Assembly (NCBI RefSeq): GCF_002294725.1
Contig: NZ_NSFT01000001.1
Coordinates: 310,001 to 374,000, forward strand
Reading direction: 5' to 3'
Source of the DNA: Mesorhizobium sp. WSM4313
Lineage (GTDB): Bacteria; Pseudomonadota; Alphaproteobacteria; Rhizobiales; Rhizobiaceae
DNA length: 64,000 nt
Shown here: positions 17,945-25,928 of the stretch, in pieces
Layout: every line of letters starts with the position of its first letter
Position numbering within the stretch: position 1 is the stretch's first letter
Position numbers and translations under genes: made by a program
Notes under the pieces: model-generated
Databases searched by the model: none
What the model saw: the letters and a program-made list of their open reading frames with translations, nothing else
Told to the model about the DNA's origin: nothing

Positions 17945-20485
17945 ATGCTCTATTTCTCGCGCCTGAAGATGATCCTGATCTGGCTCGCGGTGGCCGTCAC
18001 AGTGATCCTCGCCGCGCCCAACCTTTTCCCGGCAAGCATGCTGGCGCAATTGCCGAGCTGGGTGCCGAAGCGGCAGATGACGCTGGGCCTCGATCTTCAG
18101 GGCGGCTCGCACATCCTGCTGCAGATGGATCAGAATGACCTGGTCAAGGATCAGCTGCAGACGACGCGTGACGAGATCAGGACGCTGCTGCGCGACGCCA
18201 AGATCCAATATACCGGCCTTGGCGGAACAGGCCGAACCGTGCAGGTGCGCATCAACGATGCGAGCCAGGTCGAAGCCGCCAAGACAGCGCTGAAGCCGAT
18301 AACCAATCCGGTGACCGCCGGCCTGTTTGCCGGCGGTTCCGTGCAGTCGATGGCGCTGGACGATTCCGAGCCTGGGCTGTTGAAGTTCACCGTCACGGAT
18401 GCGGGCATCAAATACCGCACCACGACCGCTCTCTCGCAGGCGATCGAGGTGGTGGAGCGACGCGTCAACGCGCTTGGCACGACCGAGCCGATCGTGCAAC
18501 GGCAGGGCGACGATCGCATCCTTGTCCAGGTGCCCGGGCTCCAGAACCCGCAAAGGCTCAAGGACATTATCGGCCAGACCGCCAAGCTGACGTTCCAGAT
18601 GGTTGACACATCGGTGCCGGTCCAGGACGCGATGAAGAATCGCCCGCCGGCTGGCGACTCGGTCCTTTATTCGCAGGACGACCCTCCGGTTCCTTACCTC
18701 GTCGAGAACCGCGTTATCGTCTCGGGCGAAGACCTGTCGAATGCGACGCCGACGTATAATTCACAGACCAATGAGCCGGTGGTTTCGTTCACCTTCAATT
18801 CCCGCGGGGCGACCAGGTTCGGTCAGGCGACCCAACAGAATGTCGGCAAGCCGTTCGCCATCGTGCTCGACAACCAGGTGATTTCGGCACCGGTGATCCG
18901 CGAGCCGATCCTTGGCGGCAGTGGCCAGATCTCCGGCAATTTCACGACCGAGAGCGCCAACGACCTCGCCGTCTTGCTGCGCGCCGGCGCCCTGCCGGCC
19001 AAATTGACGATCATCGAAGAGCGTACGGTCGGCCCGGGCCTTGGTCAGGACTCCATCCACGCCGGCAAGGTGGCTGGCGTGATCGGCTCAATCCTCGTCG
19101 TCGCCTTCATGTTCGTCGCCTATGGGTTCCTCGGTTTCCTGGCCAACATCGCTCTGGCCGTGCACGTGGCAATGATCGTCGGCGCGCTGTCGCTGCTCGG
19201 CGCCACGCTGACCTTGCCCGGCATCGCCGGTATCGTGCTCACCATCGGCATGGCGGTGGACTCCAACGTCCTGATCTATGAGCGCATCCGCGAAGAGCGG
19301 CGCAACGGCCGTTCGGTGATCCAGGCGATCGACACCGGCTTCTCCAAGGCGCTGGCGACTATCATCGATTCCAACGTCACCTCGCTGATCGCCACCGTGG
19401 TGCTGTTCTGGCTGGGCACAGGGCCAGTCAAGGGCTTTGCGATCACCTACGCGATCGGCATTCTGACCACGGTCTTCACGGCCTTCACCTTCACCCGCAT
19501 GCTGGTGTCGATCTGGCTGCGCCGCGCCCGGCCGAAGGAACTGCCGCGCGCGCCGGTCACCTTCATTCCGCCAGGCACGAAGATCCCGTTCATGGGCATC
19601 CGCCGCTGGACCTTCGCTCTCTCCAGCACGTTGTCGATCCTGTCGGTCGTCGGGTTCCTGACACTTGGCATCAACTACGGCATCGACTTCAAAGGCGGCT
19701 CGATAATCGAGGTGCAGTCCAAGAAGGGCGATGCCGATCTCGGCGACATCCGCAACAGGCTCTCCGAGCTCAATATCGGCGAGATCCAGGTGCAACAGTT
19801 CGGCGCGCCGAACGACGTGCTGATCCGTGTCGGCACGCAGGACGCCGGCGAGAATGCCGAGCAGACCGTCATCGACAAGGTGCGGGGCGAGTTGCAGGAC
19901 CAATATGATTTCCGCCGCGTCGAAGTGGTGGGACCGACGGTCTCAGGCGAGCTGGCCAAGCAGGGCACGATCGCCATGCTGATCGCGCTGGCGGGCATCC
20001 TGCTCTATGTCTGGTTCCGCTTCGAATGGCAGTTCGCCGTCGGCGCCATCGTGGCCACGGTGCACGATGTGGTGATGACGATCGGCTTCTTCGTCTTGAC
20101 AGGGCTGGAGTTCAACCAGTCGTCGCTGGCGGCCATCCTGACCATCATCGGCTATTCGCTGAACGACACCATCGTGGTCTATGACCGCGTTCGTGAGGAT
20201 CTGCGAAAATACAAGAAAATGCCGCTGCCGCAGCTCTTGAACAATGCCATCAACGAGACGCTGTCCAGAACCACGCTGACCTCCGTCACCACGTCGCTGG
20301 CGCTGTTGGCACTGGTGCTGTTCGGCGGCGAGGTGATCCGCTCCTTCACGCTGGCGATGCTGTTCGGCGTGGTGTTCGGCACCTATTCGTCGATCTTCAT
20401 CGCCGCGCCGCTGCTGATCCTCTTCAAGCTGAGGCCGCAGGCCTCGGCTGAGGAGCCGGTGAACGGCAAGGCGGTGGCGACCTGA
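17945..20485 (+). CDS. secDF: fused protein translocase SecD-SecF
   Basis: Proton-driven motor that pulls exported proteins through SecYEG. Seen: a single 846-residue chain with the SecD half (N-terminal membrane segment, periplasmic P1 domain with LGLDLQGGSHILLQMD near 45-60, and five further membrane segments containing GMAVDSNVLIYERIREE) and the SecF half starting at about residue 545 (GIDFKGGSIIEVQ, GYSLNDTIVVYDRVREDLRK). Natural SecDF fusions are common in Rhizobiales. It is followed 28 bp later by the Mth938-domain gene, probably in one operon. Confidence 0.97.
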   Translation: MLYFSRLKMILIWLAVAVTVILAAPNLFPASMLAQLPSWVPKRQMTLGLDLQGGSHILLQMDQNDLVKDQLQTTRDEIRTLLRDAKIQYTGLGGTGRTVQVRINDASQVEAAKTALKPITNPVTAGLFAGGSVQSMALDDSEPGLLKFTVTDAGIKYRTTTALSQAIEVVERRVNALGTTEPIVQRQGDDRILVQVPGLQNPQRLKDIIGQTAKLTFQMVDTSVPVQDAMKNRPPAGDSVLYSQDDPPVPYLVENRVIVSGEDLSNATPTYNSQTNEPVVSFTFNSRGATRFGQATQQNVGKPFAIVLDNQVISAPVIREPILGGSGQISGNFTTESANDLAVLLRAGALPAKLTIIEERTVGPGLGQDSIHAGKVAGVIGSILVVAFMFVAYGFLGFLANIALAVHVAMIVGALSLLGATLTLPGIAGIVLTIGMAVDSNVLIYERIREERRNGRSVIQAIDTGFSKALATIIDSNVTSLIATVVLFWLGTGPVKGFAITYAIGILTTVFTAFTFTRMLVSIWLRRARPKELPRAPVTFIPPGTKIPFMGIRRWTFALSSTLSILSVVGFLTLGINYGIDFKGGSIIEVQSKKGDADLGDIRNRLSELNIGEIQVQQFGAPNDVLIRVGTQDAGENAEQTVIDKVRGELQDQYDFRRVEVVGPTVSGELAKQGTIAMLIALAGILLYVWFRFEWQFAVGAIVATVHDVVMTIGFFVLTGLEFNQSSLAAILTIIGYSLNDTIVVYDRVREDLRKYKKMPLPQLLNNAINETLSRTTLTSVTTSLALLALVLFGGEVIRSFTLAMLFGVVFGTYSSIFIAAPLLILFKLRPQASAEEPVNGKAVAT

Positions 20486-20513
20486 CGCCGTTTCGGCATC
20501 ATGTTCTAGAGCC

Positions 20514-20903
20514 ATGGCCAAAGGCATCATCATCCGCGAGGCGCATTTCCCCGGCAAGGCGTCGATCGAGGCCTATGGCAATGGCGGCTTTCGCTTTGCC
20601 GATATGTCGCATCGCGGATCGCTGCTCGTCCTGCCGTCGGGCATCCATGGCTGGGAGCCCGCTGATCCGCTGGCGCTGAAGGCCACGGATTTCGACAAGC
20701 TGTTCGCCGAGGCCGGCAAAGTCGAGATCCTGCTGGTCGGGATGGGCAAGGAACTGCGGCCGCTGCCGGCGGCGCTGCGAGCCGCGCTAAAGGAGGCCGG
20801 GATCTCGGCGGACCCGATGTCGACGGGAGCGGCGGTGCGGACCTACAATGTGCTGCTCGCCGAAGACCGCGCCGTGGCCGCGGCGCTGATCGCCGTCGAT
20901 TGA
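20514..20903 (+). CDS. Mth938-like domain protein (NDUFAF3 homologue)
   Basis: A 129-residue soluble protein of the Mth938/DUF498 fold. Seen: ANGGFRFADMSHRGSLLVLPSGIHGW (split here: F-R-F-A-D-M near 24-29, LPSGIHGW near 38-45) and the core VEILLVGMGKELRPLP, with the later MSTGAAVRTYNVLLAEDRAVAAAL. The human relative NDUFAF3 assists assembly of respiratory complex I. Lying between secDF and an NDUFAF6-like gene with a stop-start abutment (TGAATG), it is likely a bacterial complex I assembly factor; this role is inferred. Confidence 0.85.
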   Translation: MAKGIIIREAHFPGKASIEAYGNGGFRFADMSHRGSLLVLPSGIHGWEPADPLALKATDFDKLFAEAGKVEILLVGMGKELRPLPAALRAALKEAGISADPMSTGAAVRTYNVLLAEDRAVAAALIAVD

Positions 20904-21779
20904 ATGGCCGCCGGCACGTCCAAGATCATCAAGAATGGCGACATCGTCATGGGTGCGGTGCGCGCCGTCGACCATGACCGGTATCTGTCGGCGCTTTACG
21001 CGCCGGCCGACAAGCGCGACGCGCTGCTCGCGCTCTACGCCTTCAATGCCGAGATCGCCGGCGTGCGCGATCGCATCCATGAGCCGCTGCCGGGCGAGGT
21101 CAGGCTGCAATGGTGGCGAGACGTCATTTCGGCCGAAGGGGATGCCGAGACAGGCCACCCGACCGCCGATGCGCTGCGCGCGACGATCGCCGCCTGCCGG
21201 TTGCCGAAGGCTGCTTTCGACAACATGCTCGAGACGCGCATCTTCGATCTCTATGACGACCCGATGCCGTCGCGGACCGATCTCGAGGGCTATTGCGGCG
21301 AGACGGCCGCGGCGCTGATCCAGCTTGCGGCCATGGTGCTCGATCCCGCCGCGGCGCCCGGCTTTGCCGAACTGGCGGGCAGGGCCGGCTGCGCGCAGGC
21401 GATCACCGGCCTGTTGTTGCTTCTGCCGCTCCATCGTCGGCGCGGACAGTGTTTTGTGCCCGCCGACATCCTTTCGGCGGCCGGCACGACGCCGGAAGAG
21501 TTCGTCAAAGGCGAAGGCGGGGCAGCCGCCGAGCGCGCGGTTGCGGCGATGATTGCGCTGGCGCGCGAGCATCTCAACGCCTTCGAGAAAGGTGCGCCAG
21601 CGCTTCCCGTTGCGCTGCGGCCCGCCTTCCTGCCGCTAGCGCTGACCGATGCCTATCTCGGCAGGATGGAGAAGACGGGCAGGTCGCCGCTCAGTGCGAC
21701 GGCAACGCTCTCAACCTTGCGCCGGCACTGGCTGCTCTTGCGTCATGCGATGCGGGGCTGGACGCCCCCTTTGACGTAA
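20904..21779 (+). CDS. phytoene/squalene synthase-like protein (NDUFAF6 homologue)
   Basis: A 291-residue member of the trans-isoprenyl diphosphate synthase fold. Seen: YAFNAEIAGVRDRIHEP and EVRLQWWRDVI near the N-terminus, then FDLYDDPMPSRTDLEGYCGETA. The first Asp-rich motif is weak (NAEIA), and where active enzymes have a second NxxxD-type motif (NILRD) this protein has LLLLLPLHRRRGQCFVPADIL. Condensing activity is therefore unlikely. Human NDUFAF6 is a similar non-catalytic homologue needed for complex I assembly. The start ATG directly follows the stop of the NDUFAF3-like gene, pointing to joint function. Confidence 0.82.
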   Translation: MAAGTSKIIKNGDIVMGAVRAVDHDRYLSALYAPADKRDALLALYAFNAEIAGVRDRIHEPLPGEVRLQWWRDVISAEGDAETGHPTADALRATIAACRLPKAAFDNMLETRIFDLYDDPMPSRTDLEGYCGETAAALIQLAAMVLDPAAAPGFAELAGRAGCAQAITGLLLLLPLHRRRGQCFVPADILSAAGTTPEEFVKGEGGAAAERAVAAMIALAREHLNAFEKGAPALPVALRPAFLPLALTDAYLGRMEKTGRSPLSATATLSTLRRHWLLLRHAMRGWTPPLT

Positions 21780-21856
21780 ACGTCAACCGTGCTAGGGATT
21801 CCGTCCATGTGGACTCGCGTCGAAGAAATGCGGGCCGCCGGAGGAGCCGTCTTTCC

Positions 21857-22282
21857 ATGAGCCTGCCAGTCCTGGTCGTCCTTGTCGTGTTCGGCATCGC
21901 GCTGTCGGTCGCGGCCGTGCATTTCACCGGTGGCACGACGACCGCGACGCTTGCCGGCGCCGATCATGCGCTCGCACGCTTTGCCGAGGATTTTCCCGAC
22001 GAAAGACCGGGTTCAATACGGCTGACAGCCGACAGCCATGCCGCGTTTCTCGATCTTGGCCCGCAGCGCTGCGGCATCGTCCGGAGCATAGGCGATTGTT
22101 TTCTGACGCGCATCGTCACGCCCCACGACATTCTGGCGCTGACCAGGGAAGGCAATGTGGTCTCGCTGCGGCTCAATGATTTCACCTGGAAAGGTGGGCG
22201 GTTTGCTTTTGCCGACGAAGCCGGCGCGCTGGCCGTGGCGGCGGCATTGCAAAGCCATGATCGGATCCGGGAGGCGGCGTGA
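21857..22282 (+). CDS. small membrane-anchored protein of unknown function
   Basis: Unrecognised 141-residue protein. Seen: an N-terminal hydrophobic segment (LPVLVVLVVFGIALSVAAVHF, residues 3-23) acting as anchor or uncleaved signal, then a soluble domain with two cysteines (QRCGIVRSIGDCFLTRIV near 70-87) and an alternating strand-like pattern. ATG at 21857 is the most likely start, since the upstream open frame overlaps the previous gene. The stop overlaps the next gene's start (TGATG), so it belongs to the secDF-to-hydroxylase gene run. Confidence 0.7.
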   Translation: MSLPVLVVLVVFGIALSVAAVHFTGGTTTATLAGADHALARFAEDFPDERPGSIRLTADSHAAFLDLGPQRCGIVRSIGDCFLTRIVTPHDILALTREGNVVSLRLNDFTWKGGRFAFADEAGALAVAAALQSHDRIREAA

Positions 22283-23232
22283 TGGACGAGTATAATTTCC
22301 CGCAGGTCACCCAGCTTGCGATCCCGTTCTTCGTCGCGGCGATCCTGATCGAGCTCTGGCTGGTGCGCACCAGCCGCGCCAGGGGATCGTTCGAAACGCG
22401 CGACACGCTGACCAGCCTGATGATGGGGACCGGCAATGTCGTCGCAGGCTTGCTGCTCGGCGTCGTGTCTTACTGGGCGCTGCTGTGGCTGTGGCAATTC
22501 CGCTTCTTCAATCTCGGCCTGTCGATCTGGGTATTCGTCGCCGCCTTCCTGCTCGACGACCTGCGCTACTATATCTATCACCGCATCGCGCACCGGGTGC
22601 GATGGGTGTGGGCCGAGCACGTTAACCATCATTCCAGCCAGCACTACAATCTCTCGACGGCGCTGAGACAAAGCTGGACAGGGCTGTTCACCTTCACCTT
22701 CATCCTGCAGGCGCCTCTGGTGCTGCTCGGCTTCCATCCTGCGGTGATAGCCTTCGTCTTCGGCTTCAACCTGGTCTGGCAGTTCTGGATCCACACCGAG
22801 ACGATCGGCAAGATGTGGGGCTGGTTCGAATTCATCTTCAACACGCCTTCGCACCACCGCGTCCACCACGCCACCAATCCGCGCTATCTCGACGCCAATT
22901 ATGCCGGCACGCTGATCGTCTGGGATCGCATGTTCGGCACCTTCGTCGAGGAATTGGAGGAGGACCGGCCGCGCTACGGCATCGTCAAGAACATCGGCAC
23001 CTTCAATCCGCTGAAGGTGGCCTTCCACGAATGGATCGGCATGTTCAAGGATGCGCTGGCGCCGGGCCTGACGCTCGGTCAGCGCGTCAACTATCTCATC
23101 CAGCCGCCAGGCTGGAGCCATGACGGCTCGCGCGATACGTCCGAGACGCTAAAGGCGGCTTATGTGCGGAGGAATCCGGGAGAAGCGGGCAAGCCGGGGT
23201 TGCCGGGCGCAAGGGCGGAGGCGGCGGAGTAA
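22282..23232 (+). CDS. sterol desaturase/fatty acid hydroxylase family protein
   Basis: Predicted membrane di-iron oxygenase of 316 residues. Seen: about four to five membrane segments and the complete histidine-box set of the superfamily: HRIAH (100-104), HVNHH (113-117) and HHRVHH (191-196). Bacterial members hydroxylate or desaturate lipid chains or act in carotenoid or ornithine-lipid modification; the substrate here cannot be told from sequence. The start ATG overlaps the upstream stop and has GGGAGGC as ribosome-binding site; a GTG three bases earlier is possible. Confidence 0.85.
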   Translation: MDEYNFPQVTQLAIPFFVAAILIELWLVRTSRARGSFETRDTLTSLMMGTGNVVAGLLLGVVSYWALLWLWQFRFFNLGLSIWVFVAAFLLDDLRYYIYHRIAHRVRWVWAEHVNHHSSQHYNLSTALRQSWTGLFTFTFILQAPLVLLGFHPAVIAFVFGFNLVWQFWIHTETIGKMWGWFEFIFNTPSHHRVHHATNPRYLDANYAGTLIVWDRMFGTFVEELEEDRPRYGIVKNIGTFNPLKVAFHEWIGMFKDALAPGLTLGQRVNYLIQPPGWSHDGSRDTSETLKAAYVRRNPGEAGKPGLPGARAEAAE

Positions 23233-23240
23233 TCAACGCC

Positions 23241-23576
23241 TTAGGATGGATCGCCAGAACCACCGTCGCGCATCAATGTCTCGTAGTCGCGGCCGCCGTA
23301 GAAGATGTTGAGTATGAGAACGACATCGCTTTCGACAACATAGGTGATGACCGCGGAATGTTCGAAAGGGACGGTTCGCAGTCCGGGCGCGATGTCATCG
23401 CGCGAGCGGCCGCCGCGAGGTGCGTTGCCGATGCTTCGGCAGCGCTCTCTAACCCGATCCATGAAGCCATTGGCGACGTTTTCGCTGCCGCCTTTCTCAA
23501 GGATGTAGCTGCCAATCGCTTCGAGATCGGAGATCGCGTTTTCGCTAAGAACGACGACGAGGCGCTGGATCATCAT
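23241..23576 (-). CDS. parE: ParE/RelE-type toxin
   Basis: Toxin of a type II toxin-antitoxin pair. Seen: 111 residues with the RelE/ParE pattern: LSENAISDLEAIGSYILEKGG at the N-terminus, FMDRVRERCRSIGNAPRGGR in the middle, PGLRTVPFEHSAVITYVV and the closing ILNIFYGGRDYETL. ParE toxins poison gyrase and RelE toxins cleave mRNA; the sequence suits ParE better. It overlaps the antitoxin gene by about 30 bp, so translation is coupled. Both lie on the minus strand, between the hydroxylase gene and trmFO. Confidence 0.87.
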   Translation of the reverse strand: MMIQRLVVVLSENAISDLEAIGSYILEKGGSENVANGFMDRVRERCRSIGNAPRGGRSRDDIAPGLRTVPFEHSAVITYVVESDVVLILNIFYGGRDYETLMRDGGSGDPS

Positions 23577-23847
23577 GGCCTTGCGCCAGCTGTGAAATTC
23601 GGTTCTTCACCCGGTCGATTGCTTCATCGAGCGGGACGGCGGGTCTCTTGTCCTCGATCGAGGCCTTCACGCGCGCGCGGATCGAGGCCATGCGCTCGGC
23701 ATGCTCTTGCTCCTCGCGCTGGAAGGCGCGGAGCGCGGCGCGGATAACTTCGCTGGCCGAGCCGTAGGAGCCGTCCTCGACCTTTTCGCGGATCAGGCGC
23801 GCCATGGCCGGCGTAACGGTGACGGACAGTTTCTCGGCGGATTCCAT
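23545..23847 (-). CDS. parD: ParD-type antitoxin
   Basis: Antitoxin upstream of the ParE-like toxin, 100 residues. Seen: N-terminal ribbon-helix-helix domain EKLSVTVTPAMARLIREKVEDGSYGSASEVIRAALR (in segments; residues 5-40), then a helical, charged toxin-binding tail. ParD proteins repress their own operon. Upstream, TCCTAC and TCCTAT half-sites flank the start region (AATCCTATG and GTAGGATAT on the minus strand near 23855-23890), a possible operator. Its C-terminus overlaps the toxin frame. Confidence 0.87.
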   Translation of the reverse strand: MESAEKLSVTVTPAMARLIREKVEDGSYGSASEVIRAALRAFQREEQEHAERMASIRARVKASIEDKRPAVPLDEAIDRVKNRISQLAQGHDDPAPRRRS

Positions 23848-23920
23848 GGCTCACCTCACATAGGATTGTGAGTGGGATGATATCCTACTTTATATGGAGC
23901 GTCCAAGCCGATATCCAACC

Positions 23921-25330
23921 CTACTCCGCCGCTTCCGCCCGCGCCGGCAGCCCCAGCCATTGCCGGCAATCTACCAAAGCGCGCGAGGTGATGGCGTGGC
24001 GCTTGGCTACGGTCTTGTCCTTGCCGCGCAGGCGCTTGCCTTCGGCCTTCGGCGCTTCCACCGGCGGGAACAGGCCGAAATTGACGTTCATCGGCTGGAA
24101 GGAGCGCTTGCCGGGCTCGTCGTCGGAGACGATGTGGCCGCCGGTGATGTGGTTGAGCAGCGCGCCGAATGCGGTGGTCGCAGGCGGCAGCGATAGCGCC
24201 TGGCCGAGGCGCTCAGCAGCGGCGAAGCGGCCGGCGAGCAGGCCGATCGCCGCGCTTTCGACATAGCCTTCGCAGCCGGTGATCTGGCCGGCAAAGCGCA
24301 GGCCGGGGCGCGATTTCAGCTGCAGCGAAGGATCGAGCAGCGTCGGCGAGTTGATGTAGGTGTTGCGGTGCAGGCCGCCGAGACGCGCAAAGTCCGCGTT
24401 TTCAAGCCCGGGGATGGTGCGGAAGATGCGCACCTGCTCGGCATGCTTCAGCTTGGTCTGGAAGCCGACCATGTTGTAGAGCGTGCCCAGCGCATTGTCT
24501 TGCCGGAGCTGCACCACCGCATAGGCCTTGACCGACGGATTGTGGACGTTGGTCAGCCCCATCGGCTTCATCGGCCCGTAGCGCAGGGTCTCGACACCGC
24601 GCTCGGCCATCACCTCGATCGGCAGGCAGCCGTCGAAATAGGGCGTGCCTTCCCACTCCTTGAACTCGGTCTTTTGGCCATCGAGCAGCGCCTGGACGAA
24701 GGCGAGATACTGCTCCTTGTCCATCGGGCAGTTGATGTAGTCCTTGCCGGTGCCGCCTGGACCGACCTTGTCGTAGCGCGACTGGAACCAGGCTGTGTTC
24801 ATGTCGATCGTGTCGAAATGCACGATCGGCGCAATCGCGTCGAAAAAGGCGAGCGCATCGGCGCCGGTAGCTTCGGCGATCGACTGCGCCAGCGAAGGCG
24901 CCGTCAGCGGGCCGGTGGCGATGATCGCCTGGTCCCAATCCTCGGGCGGCAGCCCAGGCACTTCCTCGCGCTGGATGGTGATCAGCGGATGCGCCTCGAT
25001 CTTCACGGTGACCGCGTGGGAAAAGCCGTCGCGGTCGACGGCCAGCGCGCCGCCGGCCGGCACCTGGTTCGCATCGCCGGCACTCATGACCAGCGAGCCG
25101 GCAAGCCGCATTTCGGCGTGCAGCAGCCCGACGGCGTTGTTTTCGGCATCGTCGGAGCGGAAGGAGTTGGAGCAGACCAACTCGGCCAGGCCGTCGGTCT
25201 TGTGCGCGTCGGTGCCGCGTACGGGGCGCATTTCATGCAGCACGACCGGAACGCCGGCTTGCGCAATTTGCCATGCGGCTTCGGAGCCGGCGAGGCCGCC
25301 GCCGATGACGTGTACGGGATTTTTGCTCAT
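23921..25330 (-). CDS. trmFO: tRNA (uracil-5-)-methyltransferase TrmFO
   Basis: Folate- and FAD-dependent enzyme forming m5U54 in the T-loop of tRNA. Seen: 469 residues (normal length); FAD-binding [18 protein letters not shown] at the N-terminus, [30 protein letters not shown], and [12 protein letters not shown] with the C-terminal [20 protein letters not shown]. The ATG at 25330 is chosen because the family begins just before the FAD motif; the open frame extends further but upstream DNA is the RNA-hairpin array. The 3' end faces the ParDE pair. Confidence 0.95.
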   Translation of the reverse strand: MSKNPVHVIGGGLAGSEAAWQIAQAGVPVVLHEMRPVRGTDAHKTDGLAELVCSNSFRSDDAENNAVGLLHAEMRLAGSLVMSAGDANQVPAGGALAVDRDGFSHAVTVKIEAHPLITIQREEVPGLPPEDWDQAIIATGPLTAPSLAQSIAEATGADALAFFDAIAPIVHFDTIDMNTAWFQSRYDKVGPGGTGKDYINCPMDKEQYLAFVQALLDGQKTEFKEWEGTPYFDGCLPIEVMAERGVETLRYGPMKPMGLTNVHNPSVKAYAVVQLRQDNALGTLYNMVGFQTKLKHAEQVRIFRTIPGLENADFARLGGLHRNTYINSPTLLDPSLQLKSRPGLRFAGQITGCEGYVESAAIGLLAGRFAAAERLGQALSLPPATTAFGALLNHITGGHIVSDDEPGKRSFQPMNVNFGLFPPVEAPKAEGKRLRGKDKTVAKRHAITSRALVDCRQWLGLPARAEAAE

Positions 25331-25407
25331 GAGCGCCGGAATAATAGCTTGGGGACGCGATTGCAATTGCCAGCTGACAACGCACGAGGCCGGTGCCTGC
25401 GCCAGAA

Positions 25408-25527
25408 ACAACAACACCCGCCGGGGGAGGAGGTCCGGCGGGTGTCGTTTTTGGGGTCGATCCTCGGGAGGAGGTGAAGATCGACCTTCATTCGTCATTG
25501 CCGGGGAGGAGGTCGGCTTTGACGAAA
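25408..25527 (-). ncRNA. probable anti-SD small RNA B (alpha-r14/cuckoo type)
   Basis: Three consecutive hairpins, each showing ACCTCCTCCC (minus strand) in the loop: stems 25491-25497/25520-25526 (loop motif 25504-25513), 25455-25462/25479-25486 (motif 25466-25475) and 25414-25424/25435-25445 (motif 25425-25434, a perfect 11-bp stem). The last is followed on the minus strand by TGTTGTTT, a plausible terminator. The motif contains ACCUCCU, the 16S rRNA anti-Shine-Dalgarno core, as in alpha-r14 RNAs such as NfeR1 and in the CcsR/cuckoo RNAs. Such RNAs base-pair with ribosome-binding sites of many mRNAs. Ends are approximate. Its promoter is not identified; it may be cut from a DUF1127 transcript. 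Confidence 0.72.
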
Positions 25528-25609
25528 TTCCTTATCGCCCTTGAGGACGAAAATTCTTTTCGCCTTTGAGAAGGGGCGAAGCCTTCGAAGACGAACTGCG
25601 TTCGCTTCG

Positions 25610-25727
25610 GGAACAACGCCCGCCGGGGGAGGAGGTCCGGCGGGCGCCGTTTTGGTGGTCAACCCTCGGGAGGAGGTGAGGGTTGGCCGTATCCGTCAGG
25701 GTCGGGGAGGAGGTCGACCCTGGCGAA
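25610..25727 (-). ncRNA. probable anti-SD small RNA A (alpha-r14/cuckoo type)
   Basis: A second set of three anti-SD hairpins, just 10 bp after the stop of a DUF1127 gene: stems 25694-25704/25715-25725 (motif 25705-25714), 25657-25667/25678-25688 (motif 25668-25677) and 25617-25626/25637-25646 (motif 25627-25636, perfect 10-bp stem), then TTGTTC. The loop decamer is identical in all six hairpins of both sets while stem sequences differ, with paired changes. This is strong evidence for structured RNA with a selected loop. In Rhodobacter, similar RNAs are processed from the 3' part of a DUF1127 transcript, matching this position. Confidence 0.75.
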
Positions 25728-25736
25728 ATGCCTTGC

Positions 25737-25877
25737 TTAGATCGCCTTGCGGGCGACCATCTTGATCTCGTCGCGAACGATGCCGAGATCGTGGAGCTGG
25801 CGGTTCGAAAGCCGACCCAGCTCAGCAACGGTGTCGCGATAGACGCGCCAGTTACGATAGCTGCGGATCAGGTTCAT
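25737..25877 (-). CDS. DUF1127 small protein
   Basis: 46-residue Arg-rich protein of the DUF1127 family: MNLIRSYRNWRVYRDTVAEL, GRLSNRQLHDLGIVRDEI, ending VARKAI. Family members are short, basic, often stress-induced; some bind RNA and affect small-RNA maturation or phosphate and carbon metabolism. It is the downstream member of a tandem pair (about two-thirds identical to the next gene) and immediately precedes the anti-SD hairpin array on the same strand. The AGAGAG upstream of the ATG at 25877 is a fair ribosome-binding site. Confidence 0.9.
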   Translation of the reverse strand: MNLIRSYRNWRVYRDTVAELGRLSNRQLHDLGIVRDEIKMVARKAI

Positions 25878-25901
25878 TGTCTTAACTCTCTTCAAAACTG
25901 G

Positions 25902-25923
25902 TTCGGACCATTTGCGGTCCGAA
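25902..25923 (-). promoter_or_regulatory. hairpin between the DUF1127 genes
   Basis: TTCGGACC (25902-25909) and GGTCCGAA (25916-25923) form a perfect 8-bp stem in the 51-bp spacer. On the minus strand it is followed by CCAGTTTTG. It may attenuate transcription, stabilise the upstream message or serve as an RNase processing site. Confidence 0.5.
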
Positions 25924-25928
25924 GCGGA

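Noticed and set aside
20904..21779. Functional phytoene or squalene synthase
   Set aside because: The second Asp-rich motif is missing and no isoprenoid genes are near; NDUFAF6-like is more likely.
25408..25735. CRISPR-like array because GGGAGGAGGT repeats six times
   Set aside because: Repeats are only 10 bp, spacing is irregular, each lies in its own hairpin, and no cas gene is near.
25408..25735. Plus-strand RNA that displays Shine-Dalgarno sequences
   Set aside because: T-rich tails follow the last hairpin only on the minus strand, and the DUF1127 genes and known RNA families support minus; not fully excluded.
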